Of a DNA stretch of 64,000 nt, positions 53,115 to 63,268 are shown piece by piece. The notes beneath the pieces were generated by a model, which searched no databases, was not told where the DNA came from, and was given only the letters and a program-made list of their open reading frames with translations. The stretch comes from Amycolatopsis oliviviridis (GTDB lineage Bacteria; Actinomycetota; Actinomycetes; Mycobacteriales; Pseudonocardiaceae): NCBI RefSeq assembly GCF_014654365.1, contig NZ_BNAY01000003.1:1-64000 (forward strand), written 5' to 3'. Positions within the stretch are counted from its first letter, which is position 1, and each line of letters opens with the position of its first letter. The position numbers and the translations under genes were made by a program.

Positions 53115-54740
53115 TCACGCCGGGCCCTCGCTGAGGGACTTGTGCACGAGCGCGTCGCACAGCGCGAGCCAGCTCGCTTCGACGATGTTGCCGTGCACGC
53201 CGACGGTGGTCCATCCCCGCTCGCCGTCGCTGGTCTCGACGAGCACGCGGGTGACGGCGTCGGTGCCCGGATGACCGGGCAGGATCCGCACCTTGTAGTC
53301 GGCCAGCTCGACACTGTCCAACCAGGACAGATGCGGGCTGAGCGCCTCGCGCAGCGCGGCGTCGAGCGCGTGCACGGGGCCGTTGCCCTCGGCGGTCGCG
53401 ATCACGCGCTGCCCGGCGACGTGCACCTTGACCGTCGCTTCGGAGACGACCTCGCCGTCGGAACGGTGGTCGAGGACGACCCGGTACGACTCGAGTTCGA
53501 ACGGCGGTTCGTCGAGGACGTCGCTCTGCGGGCCGTCGACCTCCCGCCGCAGCAGCAGTTCCAGTGAAGCGTCCGCGGCCTCGAAGGACCAGCCTTCGGA
53601 TTCGAGCCGCTTCACCTTGCGGACGGCGCTCGTCAGCGCCTCGGGCTGGCCGGCAAGGTCGACCCCGAGCTCACGTCCCTTGAGCTCCAGGCTGGCCCTG
53701 CCGGCCATCTCGGTGACCAGTACCCGCATGTCATTGCCGACGAAAGCTGGATCGATGTGGTTGTACAGCAACGGATCCACCTTGATCGCGCTCGCGTGCA
53801 GTCCCGCCTTGTGGGCGAAGGCCGACGCCCCTACGTAAGCCTGGTGGGTGTAGGGGGCGAGGTTGGCGATTTCGGCAAGGGCATGGGAGACCCGGGTGAG
53901 CTCGGCGGCGCCTCCGGTCGGGAGGACCTCCAGTCCGAGCTTGGTCACGAGATTCCCTGTCACGGCGAACAGATCGGCGTTACCCGCCCGTTCGCCGTAA
54001 CCATTGGCGGTGCACTGGACGTGCGTCACGCCGGCCTGCACGGCGGCGACGGAATTCGCCACCGCGCAGGAAGTGTCGTCCTGACAATGGATTCCGAGCC
54101 GGAATCCGGTCCTTTCCTTGACCTCGCGGACGGTTTCCGCGAGACCGAGCGGCAGCTGGCCGCCGTTGGTGTCGCACAGCACCGCGACGTCGGCACCGGC
54201 GTTCACTCCCGCGTCGAGCACCTTCAGCGCGGTGTCCGGGGAGAACGCGTAGCCGTCGAAAAAGTGTTCCGCGTCAAGGAAGACGCGACGTCCCTCGCCG
54301 ACGAGGAACGCGACGGTGTCCCGCACCATCTCGCACGCTTCGTCGACGTCGACCCGCAGCGCGCGCTCGATGTGACGCAGATCCGATTTGGCCACCAGCG
54401 TGATCACCGGGGCCTGAGAGTCGAGCAGGGCCCGCACCTGCTGGTCCTGCTCCGCTTTGGCTCCGGCCTTCCTCGTCGCGCCGAAGGCGACGAGGGCAGC
54501 GTGGTTCAGTTTCAATTCGCCCGAAGCGGCTCGGGCGAAGAATTCCGTGTCCTTGGGCAGCGCGCCCGGCCATCCGCCTTCGATGAAGCCGACCCCGAGA
54601 TCGTCGAGCAGCCTCGCCACCGCCAGTTTGTCCGCGACGGAGTAGGAGATGCCCTCACGCTGCGCACCGTCTCGCAACGTCGTGTCGTACAGGTGGAAGG
54701 CGTCGCCGAGCGGAGTATCGGCGGGCTCCTTGCGGGTCAC
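53115..54740 (-). CDS. cimA: Citramalate synthase
   Basis: A 541-aa enzyme that condenses pyruvate and acetyl-CoA to (R)-citramalate, feeding isoleucine (2-oxobutanoate) synthesis. HMGL-like TIM barrel with DTTLRDGAQREGISYS near residue 20, a catalytic metal site at GIHCQDDTSCAVANS (HxD/H region), and the C-terminal regulatory LeuA-type domain (from about 410). The GTG at 54740 follows GAGGAG. An isoleucine-rich leader peptide and terminator lie upstream, fitting the pathway product. Confidence 0.9.
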   Translation of the reverse strand: MTRKEPADTPLGDAFHLYDTTLRDGAQREGISYSVADKLAVARLLDDLGVGFIEGGWPGALPKDTEFFARAASGELKLNHAALVAFGATRKAGAKAEQDQQVRALLDSQAPVITLVAKSDLRHIERALRVDVDEACEMVRDTVAFLVGEGRRVFLDAEHFFDGYAFSPDTALKVLDAGVNAGADVAVLCDTNGGQLPLGLAETVREVKERTGFRLGIHCQDDTSCAVANSVAAVQAGVTHVQCTANGYGERAGNADLFAVTGNLVTKLGLEVLPTGGAAELTRVSHALAEIANLAPYTHQAYVGASAFAHKAGLHASAIKVDPLLYNHIDPAFVGNDMRVLVTEMAGRASLELKGRELGVDLAGQPEALTSAVRKVKRLESEGWSFEAADASLELLLRREVDGPQSDVLDEPPFELESYRVVLDHRSDGEVVSEATVKVHVAGQRVIATAEGNGPVHALDAALREALSPHLSWLDSVELADYKVRILPGHPGTDAVTRVLVETSDGERGWTTVGVHGNIVEASWLALCDALVHKSLSEGPA

Positions 54741-54781
54741 TGGGGACTCCTCATGGTGGTGGCAAAACGTGTTCAGGCAAC

Positions 54782-54812
54782 AAAAAAACCTCCCGCATGG
54801 GTGCGAGAGGTT
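54782..54812 (-). terminator. Attenuator terminator upstream of cimA
   Basis: On the minus strand AACCTC-T-CGCA-CCCA-TGCG-G-GAGGTT is followed by T7. It lies between the leader peptide and cimA. A competing stem is possible: CCGGCGCGC (54843-54851) pairs with GCGCGCCGG (54813-54821). Confidence 0.8.
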
Positions 54813-54838
54813 GCGCGCCGGGGGCTCTTGTGGAGCTG

Positions 54839-54880
54839 TTATCCGGCGCGCTCGGCGATAATGATGGTGCAGGAGGTCAC
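54839..54880 (-). CDS. cimA leader peptide (isoleucine attenuator)
   Basis: A 13-aa open frame, MTSCTIIIAERAG when read with GTG as the start, containing three consecutive isoleucine codons (ATC ATT ATC). The GTG lies 6 nt after the -10-like CATGAT, so it is probably leaderless. Its last codons lie within one arm of the alternative stem, and the terminator follows 27 nt downstream. This is the classic layout of transcription attenuation by charged tRNA-Ile. The inference is from sequence only. Confidence 0.75.
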   Translation of the reverse strand: MTSCTIIIAERAG

Positions 54881-54885
54881 GGACG

Positions 54886-54909
54886 CATCATGGCACACGC
54901 CCTCACCGG
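54886..54909 (-). promoter_or_regulatory. Putative promoter of the cimA leader
   Basis: On the minus strand: CATGAT as -10 directly upstream of the leader GTG, with TGGACG about 18 bp further upstream as -35. Spacing and position fit a leaderless transcript. It is a weak match to the consensus. Confidence 0.45.
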
Positions 54910-54957
54910 ACGTCCACAAGCCGGGCGATACTTCCCACGTTCCGGGAAGCCTGGGAT

Positions 54958-55010
54958 GCAATGAAGGGGCCTTTCATAGCAAATTTTGCTATGAAAGGCC
55001 CCTTCATTGC
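54958..55010. terminator. Perfect 26-bp palindromic terminator after leuB
   Basis: Arms 54958-54983 and 54985-55010 pair perfectly (core AAGGGGCCTTTCATAGC). It lies 9 nt past the leuB stop, separating leuB from the cimA leader. Confidence 0.88.
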
Positions 55011-55019
55011 GCCAAGGAC

Positions 55020-56063
<1,044 letters not shown>

Positions 56064-56226
56064 CCACACACCTCCGTAGACCAGGCCACCGGCAGTCCGG
56101 ATGGCCCATCCGCAAGAAAACGCCAGCAGCGGAAGGTTACCGGCTGTAGCCCGGTAGCCGTAGCCGCACCACCCTTATGCCGGAGCCTCCCACAGAGCGA
56201 GACAGCCAAAAGAGTGAATACAAGAA

Positions 56227-56264
56227 GGGACGCCCTGGCGGAAAGCTTGCCGCCAGGGCGTCCC
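56227..56264 (-). terminator. Terminator of the S8 protease gene
   Basis: GGGACGCCCTGGCGG (56227-56241) pairs perfectly with CCGCCAGGGCGTCCC (56250-56264) around an 8-nt loop. It lies 36 nt downstream of the protease stop on the minus strand. Confidence 0.8.
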
Positions 56265-56299
56265 TCACCTCATCGAACGCGGGTTATCGCACTATCGCG

Positions 56300-59200
56300 T
56301 CAGCCCACACCGATCGGCTGACGGCCGGTGTGCCTGCCGCCGTTGCCCGGCCGGTCGGCACCGGCGTTGCCGTTGCCGTTGTTCGCCTGGATCTTCACCA
56401 CGTTCGCCCGGTTGCCCGAGGCGTTGTGGTGATCGATCGCCAGCAGGCCCAGGACGGTGTCCTGCGCCGCGGTGTTGCGGTTGACCACCAGCGCCGTGCC
56501 CGGCTTCGCGACGTAGCCCAGCGCGGCGTCGCCGCCACCCTGGACCGTGTACGCGGGAGCCAAGGCATCGAACGAGAGCGGCGTGCCGACGTAGTCGATC
56601 GTCGACGAGTCCGCGCCCGGCGCCGCGTAGAACCCGGAGGTCCCGACCGTGTAGCTGATCTTGTGCGACGCGGCGTTCGGGTCGATGCCCAGCGCGGCGA
56701 TGCTCACCGGCAGCACGACGACGTTGGTGTCGTACACGTTCGTGTCGACGTCGCCGAGCTGGCCGTTGACCGGCTGGATGTCCACCTGCGGGAAGCCCGG
56801 CTTCAGCGCCACCGTGACCGCGACCAGGACGTCGGTCGCCGTCACCTTGGTGACATAGGTCTCGAAGTCCGGCTGCCCGTCGCCCGTGGTGTCGATGTCC
56901 ACGAACGGCGAGGTGTTGCTGCCCAGGTTGGCCAGATCGCTCCAGGTGGTGAGACCGAAGGCCAGCAACGCGTTCTCCGGCTCACCCTGCGCCTTGGCCA
57001 GCGGGGCCGTCGACGCCGCGCCGACGTAGCGCAGGTCGGCGCCCTTGGCGGTCTGGTTCAGCGTGCAGTCGGTGGTGACGTTGCCGTCGCACTCGGGCAG
57101 CTGCGGGGATTCCGCCTGCAGCTCGAGCACGCTGATCAGCGAGCGGTACCGCTGCGAACCGGTGCCCTGGTCCACGCCCTTGCCGGTCAGGTTCAGCACG
57201 GCCTGGTTCTGGCCGGCGCCGAAGTTGACGTTGCCCGGGGTGCTGATGGACGAGACGGGCTTCGGCGCGGAGTACACCGAGAGCCGCAGCGGAACGGTCG
57301 TGCCGCTCTTCGGGGTGAACGCGATCCGGCCGGAGGCGTCCGCCACGAACTGCCGGGCCAGGCCGACCTGCGTGGTCGCCATGGTCGGGTCGATGACCTT
57401 GCGGAGCGCCTTGGGGTCGGCGATCTTCAGGGTCACCTTCACCGTCGCGATACCGCGCGGGCTCAGCTTGACGGTCGGCTTGTCCACTGTGTACTCGACA
57501 CCGGGAAGCGCGTTCACGGCTTCGTAGCCCACCGAGTACTCGACCGGCTTGATGCCCTTGTTGACCACCTTGACCGTCTTGGTCAGGGTGACCGGGCCGC
57601 CCGCTTCGACGACGCCGAAGTTGACCGTGACGGCGCCGGGGTTGTCGACGACGTAGGCCAGGACCTGGTTGTCCAGCGCGGCCTTCGCGTCGATCCGGCC
57701 GCTGCCGACGCGCTGCGGCGCGTAGGTGCGGCCCGAGGCGTCGTGGATGTCGTGCCCGGCGGTGTTGATGACCGAGGCCTTGACCTCCTCGACCGACCAG
57801 TCCGGGTGCGCCTGACGGATCAGGGCGGTGATACCCGAGGTGTGCGGAGCCGCCATCGAGGTACCGGAGATGACCAGGCGGCCCGTCCCGCTGCCCGCCA
57901 GCGCGGACGAGATCGAGTCACCGGGCGCCGAAACGTCCGGTTTGACGGCCGGTCCGCGCCCGCCGCGCGAGGTGAACGAGCTCGGGGTGTCCACAATGGA
58001 CTGGTCGAAGGTCGGCACGGACACGCGGCCCTTGCCGGTCATGCGGACCTGCAGCGTGCCGGCGGCCAGCGCCGGGCGCAGCGAAGCGGTCGCGCTGCCG
58101 GTCAGCTGGAACGTCGGCGTGGCCGCGTTGCCCGCGATACCGGCCGAGAAGTGCTCCAGCGTGGACGAGAACAGCGCGCCCTTGGCACCGGCGGCCTGCG
58201 CGTTGTTCGAGCGGGCGCCCGAACCGCAGGCGCGGGTCGCGTCGTTGTCGTCCCATTCGAGCCAGACGATCTTGCCCGCGGCCTTGGCCTTGTCGGCTTC
58301 GGAGTACGGGTTGCAGCCCGCCGCGTTGGCCGCGGACAGGGCGACCACCGGCGCGGTGACGTCGAGCGTGTCGTAGGCCGCGTAGTTCTGGCTGAACTGG
58401 CCGGTCTTCGCGCCCTTGACCCCGGCGGGGGCCACGGCCTCGACGGCGTCGCGCAGGACGGACGCGTCACGGCTGCTGGCAACGGTCAGCGCCTCGGGCG
58501 TGTTGCCCGGCGCGCCGCCGACGTCGTTGAGGTCACCGCCGTTGCCCGCGGAGAACACCGGGACGACGTTGTTCGCGGCGATCTTGCGCACGAACAGCGA
58601 GTCCGGGTCGTCCGGGGTGGCGAAGTCGCCGCCCAGCGACAGGTTGACCACGTCGAGGTGGTCGGTGAAGTCGCCGTCGCCGTCCGGGTCGAGCGACCAG
58701 TCGAGCGCCTGCGAAGTGACGTTGGTCGAACCGTCGCAGCCGAAGACCTTGATCGCGTACAGCAGGGCCTTGGGCGCGGTGCCCGGGCCGATCTGCATCG
58801 CTTCGAGCTTCTTCTTGTTGAGCTTCTTGTAGTCGCCCGTGAACGTCTTGCCCGTTTCGTCCACGCCGAAACCGGCGACCGTGCCCGCGACGTGCGTGCC
58901 GTGGTGACCGCACGCGAGCGGGTTGGGGTCCGGCTTCGGGGTCTTGAGGGCCGGGTCGCTGCTGCCCGAGTCGTAGGCGTCGCCGACCAGGTCGATACCG
59001 CCGACGACCTTGTCGGTCGGGAAGGCCGGGGTGGCCTGGTCGCGGTTGATCGCCTTGTACGCCTCGACCGTGCCCGGACCGCCGAAGTCGGCGTGGGTGT
59101 AGTCGATGCCGTCGTCGATCACGCCGACACGGATGCCGTCGCCGTAGCGGCCGGTCTGCTGCCACGACGCGAGCGTGTTGGTGAGCTGGACCGCGCTGGA

Positions 59201-59704
59201 GTTCGTGCGGGTCTTCGGCACGACCTTCTTGACCGAGACGACGTCCGGCCGCTTGGCCAGCTCGCGGATCTTCGCCGCGTCGGCCGTGACGACCGCGCCG
59301 GCGACCGCGTTGGCGGTCTGGGTGACCAGCTGGGTGCCGGCGTCGGCGGCCTTCAGCTGGCCGACGACGGAGTTCACCGTCGCGGCGGCGTCGGCCTTGG
59401 CGTCCTTCGCGGCCTTCTTCGCCTTCTCCTTGCCCGCGCCCTTGTTCTGCTCGGCGTTGAAGGCGTCGACGGCGGGCTGCTTGGCCAGCTCGACGAAGGC
59501 GGTGATCTGCCCCTGGGCGGCCTTGAGCTTCGGCTCGACCTTGCCCTGGAACCCGTTACGGTCGATCTTCGCCGGCGTGATGCCGTCCGCGAGGGGGACA
59601 TCCTGTGCGGCCGCGGTCGCCCCGGTCACGGACGTCGCGAGCAACGCGGCGAAGACCGCGGCCGACGAGCGGATGGCCCATCGGGGTACGCGGGATCTGT
59701 TCAT
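56300..59704 (-). CDS. Secreted subtilisin-like (S8) serine protease
   Basis: A 1134-aa exported protease. Signal peptide about 1-33; I9-type propeptide about 45-165 with a Lys/Ala-rich insertion (KGAGKEKAKKAAKDAKADAA); catalytic domain with Asp in GVIDDGIDYTH (about 198), His in GHHGTHVAG (about 271) and Ser in GTSMAAPH (about 616); a PA-like insertion between His and Ser; and C-terminal beta-sandwich domains (about 690-1110). The mycosin-like role in type VII secretion is unlikely because there is no C-terminal transmembrane helix and the size is more than double. It is followed by a terminator. Confidence 0.93.
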   Translation of the reverse strand: MNRSRVPRWAIRSSAAVFAALLATSVTGATAAAQDVPLADGITPAKIDRNGFQGKVEPKLKAAQGQITAFVELAKQPAVDAFNAEQNKGAGKEKAKKAAKDAKADAAATVNSVVGQLKAADAGTQLVTQTANAVAGAVVTADAAKIRELAKRPDVVSVKKVVPKTRTNSSAVQLTNTLASWQQTGRYGDGIRVGVIDDGIDYTHADFGGPGTVEAYKAINRDQATPAFPTDKVVGGIDLVGDAYDSGSSDPALKTPKPDPNPLACGHHGTHVAGTVAGFGVDETGKTFTGDYKKLNKKKLEAMQIGPGTAPKALLYAIKVFGCDGSTNVTSQALDWSLDPDGDGDFTDHLDVVNLSLGGDFATPDDPDSLFVRKIAANNVVPVFSAGNGGDLNDVGGAPGNTPEALTVASSRDASVLRDAVEAVAPAGVKGAKTGQFSQNYAAYDTLDVTAPVVALSAANAAGCNPYSEADKAKAAGKIVWLEWDDNDATRACGSGARSNNAQAAGAKGALFSSTLEHFSAGIAGNAATPTFQLTGSATASLRPALAAGTLQVRMTGKGRVSVPTFDQSIVDTPSSFTSRGGRGPAVKPDVSAPGDSISSALAGSGTGRLVISGTSMAAPHTSGITALIRQAHPDWSVEEVKASVINTAGHDIHDASGRTYAPQRVGSGRIDAKAALDNQVLAYVVDNPGAVTVNFGVVEAGGPVTLTKTVKVVNKGIKPVEYSVGYEAVNALPGVEYTVDKPTVKLSPRGIATVKVTLKIADPKALRKVIDPTMATTQVGLARQFVADASGRIAFTPKSGTTVPLRLSVYSAPKPVSSISTPGNVNFGAGQNQAVLNLTGKGVDQGTGSQRYRSLISVLELQAESPQLPECDGNVTTDCTLNQTAKGADLRYVGAASTAPLAKAQGEPENALLAFGLTTWSDLANLGSNTSPFVDIDTTGDGQPDFETYVTKVTATDVLVAVTVALKPGFPQVDIQPVNGQLGDVDTNVYDTNVVVLPVSIAALGIDPNAASHKISYTVGTSGFYAAPGADSSTIDYVGTPLSFDALAPAYTVQGGGDAALGYVAKPGTALVVNRNTAAQDTVLGLLAIDHHNASGNRANVVKIQANNGNGNAGADRPGNGGRHTGRQPIGVG

Positions 59705-59944
59705 GAGTTAATGCCCTCACTCGAGGCCTCGACTCGGAACCTGCCTGCCGCTCGAACACACCCCCGACGGTGAGCCCCGGCGCCGCGCCGTGCCCTTGAC
59801 GGCGCGATGGTTCGGCCTCGCCGGAAGAACCTATCCGTGTACCAGCCCGACTTCAGTAGGCATTTTTCACCGTTATTGAATCTTGCTCTTCGCAACCCCG
59901 TGACTACCGGGGAGAAGTATTCCTGTAACGCCGGTAACGTGTTG

Positions 59945-59990
59945 CCATATAACGAAAGCCGCGTCCGTGGACGCGGCTTTCGTTATATGG
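59945..59990. terminator. Perfect 22-bp palindromic terminator after serA
   Basis: Arms 59945-59966 and 59969-59990 pair perfectly around GT (core CGAAAGCCGCGTCC). It lies 8 nt past the serA stop, with A/T-rich ends (ATATAA) that could favour release. Confidence 0.85.
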
Positions 59991-59998
59991 CTTTCAGG

Positions 59999-61597
59999 TC
60001 AGCCGAAGTTGACGGCCCGGATCGTGTGCGCGCCCACGGTCGCGCCGATCGGCTCCAGCAGGTGCGAGTCCACCGAACGGTCCACACGCAACAGCATGAC
60101 GGCGTCCGCGCCGTCGGTGGTCTGGCTGATCTGCGCGGCCTCGATGTTGATGCCCGCCTCGCCGAGCAGCGTGCCGACGCGGCCCATGATGCCGGGACGG
60201 TCCGGGTACTCCAGCAGCAGCACGTTGCCCTCGGCGCGGAGGTCGAAGTGGCGGCCGTTGACCTCGACCAGCTTCTCGACCTCGTCCTTGCCGGTGACCG
60301 AGCCGGACACCGAGAGCGTGGTGCCGTCGGCGTGCACCGCGCGGACGGTGACCAGGCTGCGGAACTTGGGGCTTTCGGTCTCGGTGACCAGATCGACCTG
60401 GACCCCCAGCTCCTCCGCCACCCGCGGCGCGTTCACGAAGGTGACCTGGTCCTCGACGACGCCGGAGAACACGCCGCGCTCGGCCGCGAGCGGCAGCACG
60501 CTGACGTCCTCGGTGGACAGCTCGCCCTTGACCACGACGGTGACCGAGGCCGGCGCCTTCGGGTTCAGCGCGGTCAGCACGGTGCCGAGCTTCTGGGTGA
60601 GCGAGAGGTACGGCCGGACGTGCTCGCCGACCGTGCCGCCACCGGCGACGTTCACCGCGTCCGGCACGAAGTCGCCGCGCAGCGCGAGCAGCACGGACTT
60701 CGCGACGTCGGTGCCCGCGCGGTCCTGCGCCTCGGCGGTCGACGCGCCCAGGTGCGGGGTGACGACGACGTTCGGCAGGCCGAACAGCGGGCTCTCGGTG
60801 GTGGGCTCGGTGACGAAGACGTCGATGCCGGCGCCGCCGACGTGGCCGGAGCTCACCGCGTCCGCCAGCGCCTGCTCGTCGATCAGGCCACCGCGGGCGG
60901 CGTTGACGATGATGACGCCCTGCTTGGTCTTCTTGAGCGCCTCGGCGCCGATCAGGCCCTTGGTCTCCGGGGTCTTCGGCAGGTGGATGGAGATCGCGTC
61001 GGCGCGCTCCAGCAGCTCGTCCAGCGTGACCAGCTCGATGCCGAGCTGCGCGGCGCGGGCGGCCGAGACGTAGGGGTCGTACGCGACGATCTTGGTGTCG
61101 AAGGCGGCGAGCCGCTGCGCGAACAGCTGGCCGATCTTGCCGAGGCCGACCACACCGACGGTCTTGCCCTGGATCTCGACGCCGGAGTAGGCGCTGCGCT
61201 TCCACGCGCCGCCCTGGAGGCTCTGGTCGGCGGCCGGGACCCGGCGGGCGACCGCGAGCAGCAGCGCGACGGCGTGCTCGGCGGCGGAGACGATGTTCGA
61301 CGTCGGCGCGTTGACCACCAGCACACCGCGTTCGGTGGCGGCGGGGACCTCGACGTTGTCCAGCCCGACGCCGGCGCGGGCGACCACCTTGAGCGAGGTG
61401 GTGGCGGCGAGGACCTCGGCGTCGACCTTCGTCGCGGACCGCACGAGCAGCGCGTCCGCCGTCTTCACGGCTTCGAGCAGCGCGGGACGGTCGGTGCCGT
61501 CCACATGCTGGACCTCGACCTCGTCGGAGAAGACACTCACCACGGAAGGAGCGAGCTTCTCGGCGATGAGGACGACGGGCTTGTTCGGCTTGGTCAC
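59999..61597 (-). CDS. serA: D-3-phosphoglycerate dehydrogenase
   Basis: A 532-aa enzyme of serine synthesis. NAD motif GVVGLGKIGQLFAQRL (about 150), catalytic Arg in VNAARGGLID (about 240), Glu in DVFVTEP (about 269), His in PHLGASTAEAQ (about 292). An intervening domain (about 320-455) and a C-terminal ACT domain (about 458-530) match the long actinobacterial form. The GTG at 61597 is used with GGGAGCC upstream. It is probably monocistronic. Confidence 0.96.
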   Translation of the reverse strand: MTKPNKPVVLIAEKLAPSVVSVFSDEVEVQHVDGTDRPALLEAVKTADALLVRSATKVDAEVLAATTSLKVVARAGVGLDNVEVPAATERGVLVVNAPTSNIVSAAEHAVALLLAVARRVPAADQSLQGGAWKRSAYSGVEIQGKTVGVVGLGKIGQLFAQRLAAFDTKIVAYDPYVSAARAAQLGIELVTLDELLERADAISIHLPKTPETKGLIGAEALKKTKQGVIIVNAARGGLIDEQALADAVSSGHVGGAGIDVFVTEPTTESPLFGLPNVVVTPHLGASTAEAQDRAGTDVAKSVLLALRGDFVPDAVNVAGGGTVGEHVRPYLSLTQKLGTVLTALNPKAPASVTVVVKGELSTEDVSVLPLAAERGVFSGVVEDQVTFVNAPRVAEELGVQVDLVTETESPKFRSLVTVRAVHADGTTLSVSGSVTGKDEVEKLVEVNGRHFDLRAEGNVLLLEYPDRPGIMGRVGTLLGEAGINIEAAQISQTTDGADAVMLLRVDRSVDSHLLEPIGATVGAHTIRAVNFG

Positions 61598-61698
61598 GAT
61601 ACGGCTCCCACTATCTGGTCTGTGCCTGCGACTCACTGTTTACGGTCACGCCGTTGTGCCCGGTTGCGCCGCAGTTTAGACCTGGTGACAGGGGATTG

Positions 61699-62265
61699 TT
61701 AACTCGCCCGTAATCCCGCGAAAACGAGATCGACGAGCCGTTCGAGCGCGTTTTCACCCGAAAGGTGTTCACTGGCCCAGGAAAGCGCGTGCAGCAGCAC
61801 CAGCAGTTCGTCCACTGTGACGTTCGCCCGGAGCGCACCCGCGGCCTTCGCCCGTTCCACCAGATGGGATACACCGTCCCGCATGGCGTGACACGACGCG
61901 TACAGCGGCGAGGTCTCGTCGTCGAGGACGTCGACCATCAGCTCAGGCAGACCGCGGTAGCGCGCCGACTCCGTCCCCATCCCGGCGAGCCAGGTCCTCA
62001 GCGCGTCGAGCGGCTCCGGCGAGTCCAGGAGTTCGCGAGCCTTCGCGGCCTGGCCGTCGAATCTGTCGCGGAGCACCGTCTCGACCAAGGCCTCCCGCGT
62101 CGGGAAGTGCCGGTAGAGCGTACCGATGCCGACCCCGGCCCGGCGGGCGATCTCTTCCAGCGAGGCCTCGACCCCGTGCGCGGCGAAAGCGTGCCTCGCC
62201 TCTTCGAGGAGGCGCTCGTAGTTGCGCCGGGCGTCCGCGCGCAGCGGTTTCTTCTCCGTGTCCAT
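61699..62265 (-). CDS. TetR-family repressor
   Basis: A 188-aa regulator. The N-terminal HTH (EEIARRAGVGIGTLYRHFPTREALVETVL, about 39-67) is followed by a helical ligand domain of about 120 residues. The ATG at 62265 faces the LLM genes divergently. The intergenic region carries two copies of an operator-like sequence, one between -35 and -10 of the LLM promoter, so it probably represses both the LLM genes and itself. Confidence 0.93.
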   Translation of the reverse strand: MDTEKKPLRADARRNYERLLEEARHAFAAHGVEASLEEIARRAGVGIGTLYRHFPTREALVETVLRDRFDGQAAKARELLDSPEPLDALRTWLAGMGTESARYRGLPELMVDVLDDETSPLYASCHAMRDGVSHLVERAKAAGALRANVTVDELLVLLHALSWASEHLSGENALERLVDLVFAGLRAS

Positions 62266-62284
62266 CGCGCTCCAGAGCTTAGTC

Positions 62285-62314
62285 TCGACAAATCGGAGGC
62301 ACCCTCCGTATAGT
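62285..62314 (+). promoter_or_regulatory. LLM operon promoter with TetR operator 1
   Basis: TCGACA, an 18-bp spacer, then TATAGT. Within the spacer is the perfect dyad CGGAGG-CAC-CCTCCG (62294-62308), placing operator 1 where a repressor would block polymerase. Confidence 0.7.
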
Positions 62315-62324
62315 CGGGCAGGTA

Positions 62325-62343
62325 AACGGAGGCTGCCTCATGT
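62325..62343. promoter_or_regulatory. TetR operator 2
   Basis: AACGGAGGCTGCCTCATGT, a second copy of the CGGAGGC-NN-CCTC pattern, downstream of the -10 and before the ribosome binding site of the first LLM gene. Confidence 0.6.
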
Positions 62344-62359
62344 TAGCTGGGGAGAACTG

Positions 62360-63268
62360 ATGGACCTGATCGAAGAGACGCGCGACCGGTTGGGGCCGGT
62401 CGGCGTCTGGCTGCCGCTCGCGCCGCTGGCCTCACCGCCCGACGCGGAACTGCGCGCGATGCGACGGCTGGAGGAACTGGGGTATCGCACCGTGTGGGGC
62501 GGCGAGGGCCCGGGCGGCCGGGAGCTGTTCGCGCACAGTGCCATCGCGCTCGCTTCCACCGATCGTGTGGTGATCGGCACCGGGATCGCCAACATGTGGT
62601 CGCGACCGGCCTACACCACCCAGAGCGGCGGGCGGACGCTCGCGCACGCCTTTCCCGGCCGGTTCGTCCTCGGTGTCGGGATCGGCCACCCGAGCCAGGC
62701 AGCGAAGGCTGGTTCGGACTACCGGCCGCTTAAACAGACCAGGGAGTACCTCGCGGCGATGTCGGCCGCCGAGGCCGAATTCCCTTCACCCGTCCCGTTT
62801 CCGACGATCCTCGCGGCCGTCGGCCCGAAGATGCTCGAACTCGCGCGAGACCTGACGGACGGCGCGCACCCGTTCGCTCAGCCCTTCGAGCACACGCCGT
62901 ACTCCCGCGAGATCCTCGGCGAGGACAAGCTGCTCGTTCCCACCCATTCGGTCCTGCTCGGCGACCGCGAGGAGGCTCGGGCGGACGTCGCGAAGAACAT
63001 CGGCCTGATGAAGCGGTACGGCATCCCGCACTACTTCAACGGCTGGAAGCGGCTGGGCTACACCGACGCCGACATCGACGGCGTCAGCGACCGGCTCGTG
63101 GACGGGTTGACCGCGTGGGGCGACGAGGAGCGGATCGCCGGGCGGATCAAGGAACTCGTCGACGCCGGGGCGGACACCGTGCTCGTCAGCCCGGTGGGCG
63201 ACGACCTCGACACGATGGTGACCCACCTGGAGCGGCTCGCGCCGTCACTGACGGAGGTGACCAGGTGA
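62360..63268 (+). CDS. LLM-class F420-dependent oxidoreductase
   Basis: A 302-aa luciferase-like monooxygenase-fold protein. Typical patterns: VGVWLPLAPLASPPDAELRAMRRLEELGYRTVWGGEGPGGRELFA, IGTGIANMWSRPAYTTQSGGRTLAHAFPGRFVLGVGIGHP, and a C-terminal LVDAGADTVLVSPVG. Such actinobacterial proteins use F420 or FMN with unknown small substrates. The ATG at 62360 follows GGGGAG. The stop overlaps the GTG of the next LLM gene (GTGA). It is under the divergent TetR gene. Confidence 0.92.
   Translation: MDLIEETRDRLGPVGVWLPLAPLASPPDAELRAMRRLEELGYRTVWGGEGPGGRELFAHSAIALASTDRVVIGTGIANMWSRPAYTTQSGGRTLAHAFPGRFVLGVGIGHPSQAAKAGSDYRPLKQTREYLAAMSAAEAEFPSPVPFPTILAAVGPKMLELARDLTDGAHPFAQPFEHTPYSREILGEDKLLVPTHSVLLGDREEARADVAKNIGLMKRYGIPHYFNGWKRLGYTDADIDGVSDRLVDGLTAWGDEERIAGRIKELVDAGADTVLVSPVGDDLDTMVTHLERLAPSLTEVTR

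Noticed and set aside
56064..56226. A riboswitch or attenuator upstream of leuB
   Set aside because: There are short repeats (GGCTAC) and a GGATGGGCCATCC hairpin, but no leader peptide with Leu codons and no terminator before the gene.
56300..59704. The S8 protease as the missing mycosin (MycP) of the T7SS
   Set aside because: It has a PA-like insertion, large C-terminal beta domains, no C-terminal transmembrane helix and lies 37 kb away, so it is an ordinary secreted subtilase.
56177..59773. A 1198-codon plus-strand open frame
   Set aside because: It is antisense to the subtilisin gene, has Arg/Gly/Val-rich low-complexity composition and no ribosome site; typical of high-GC DNA.
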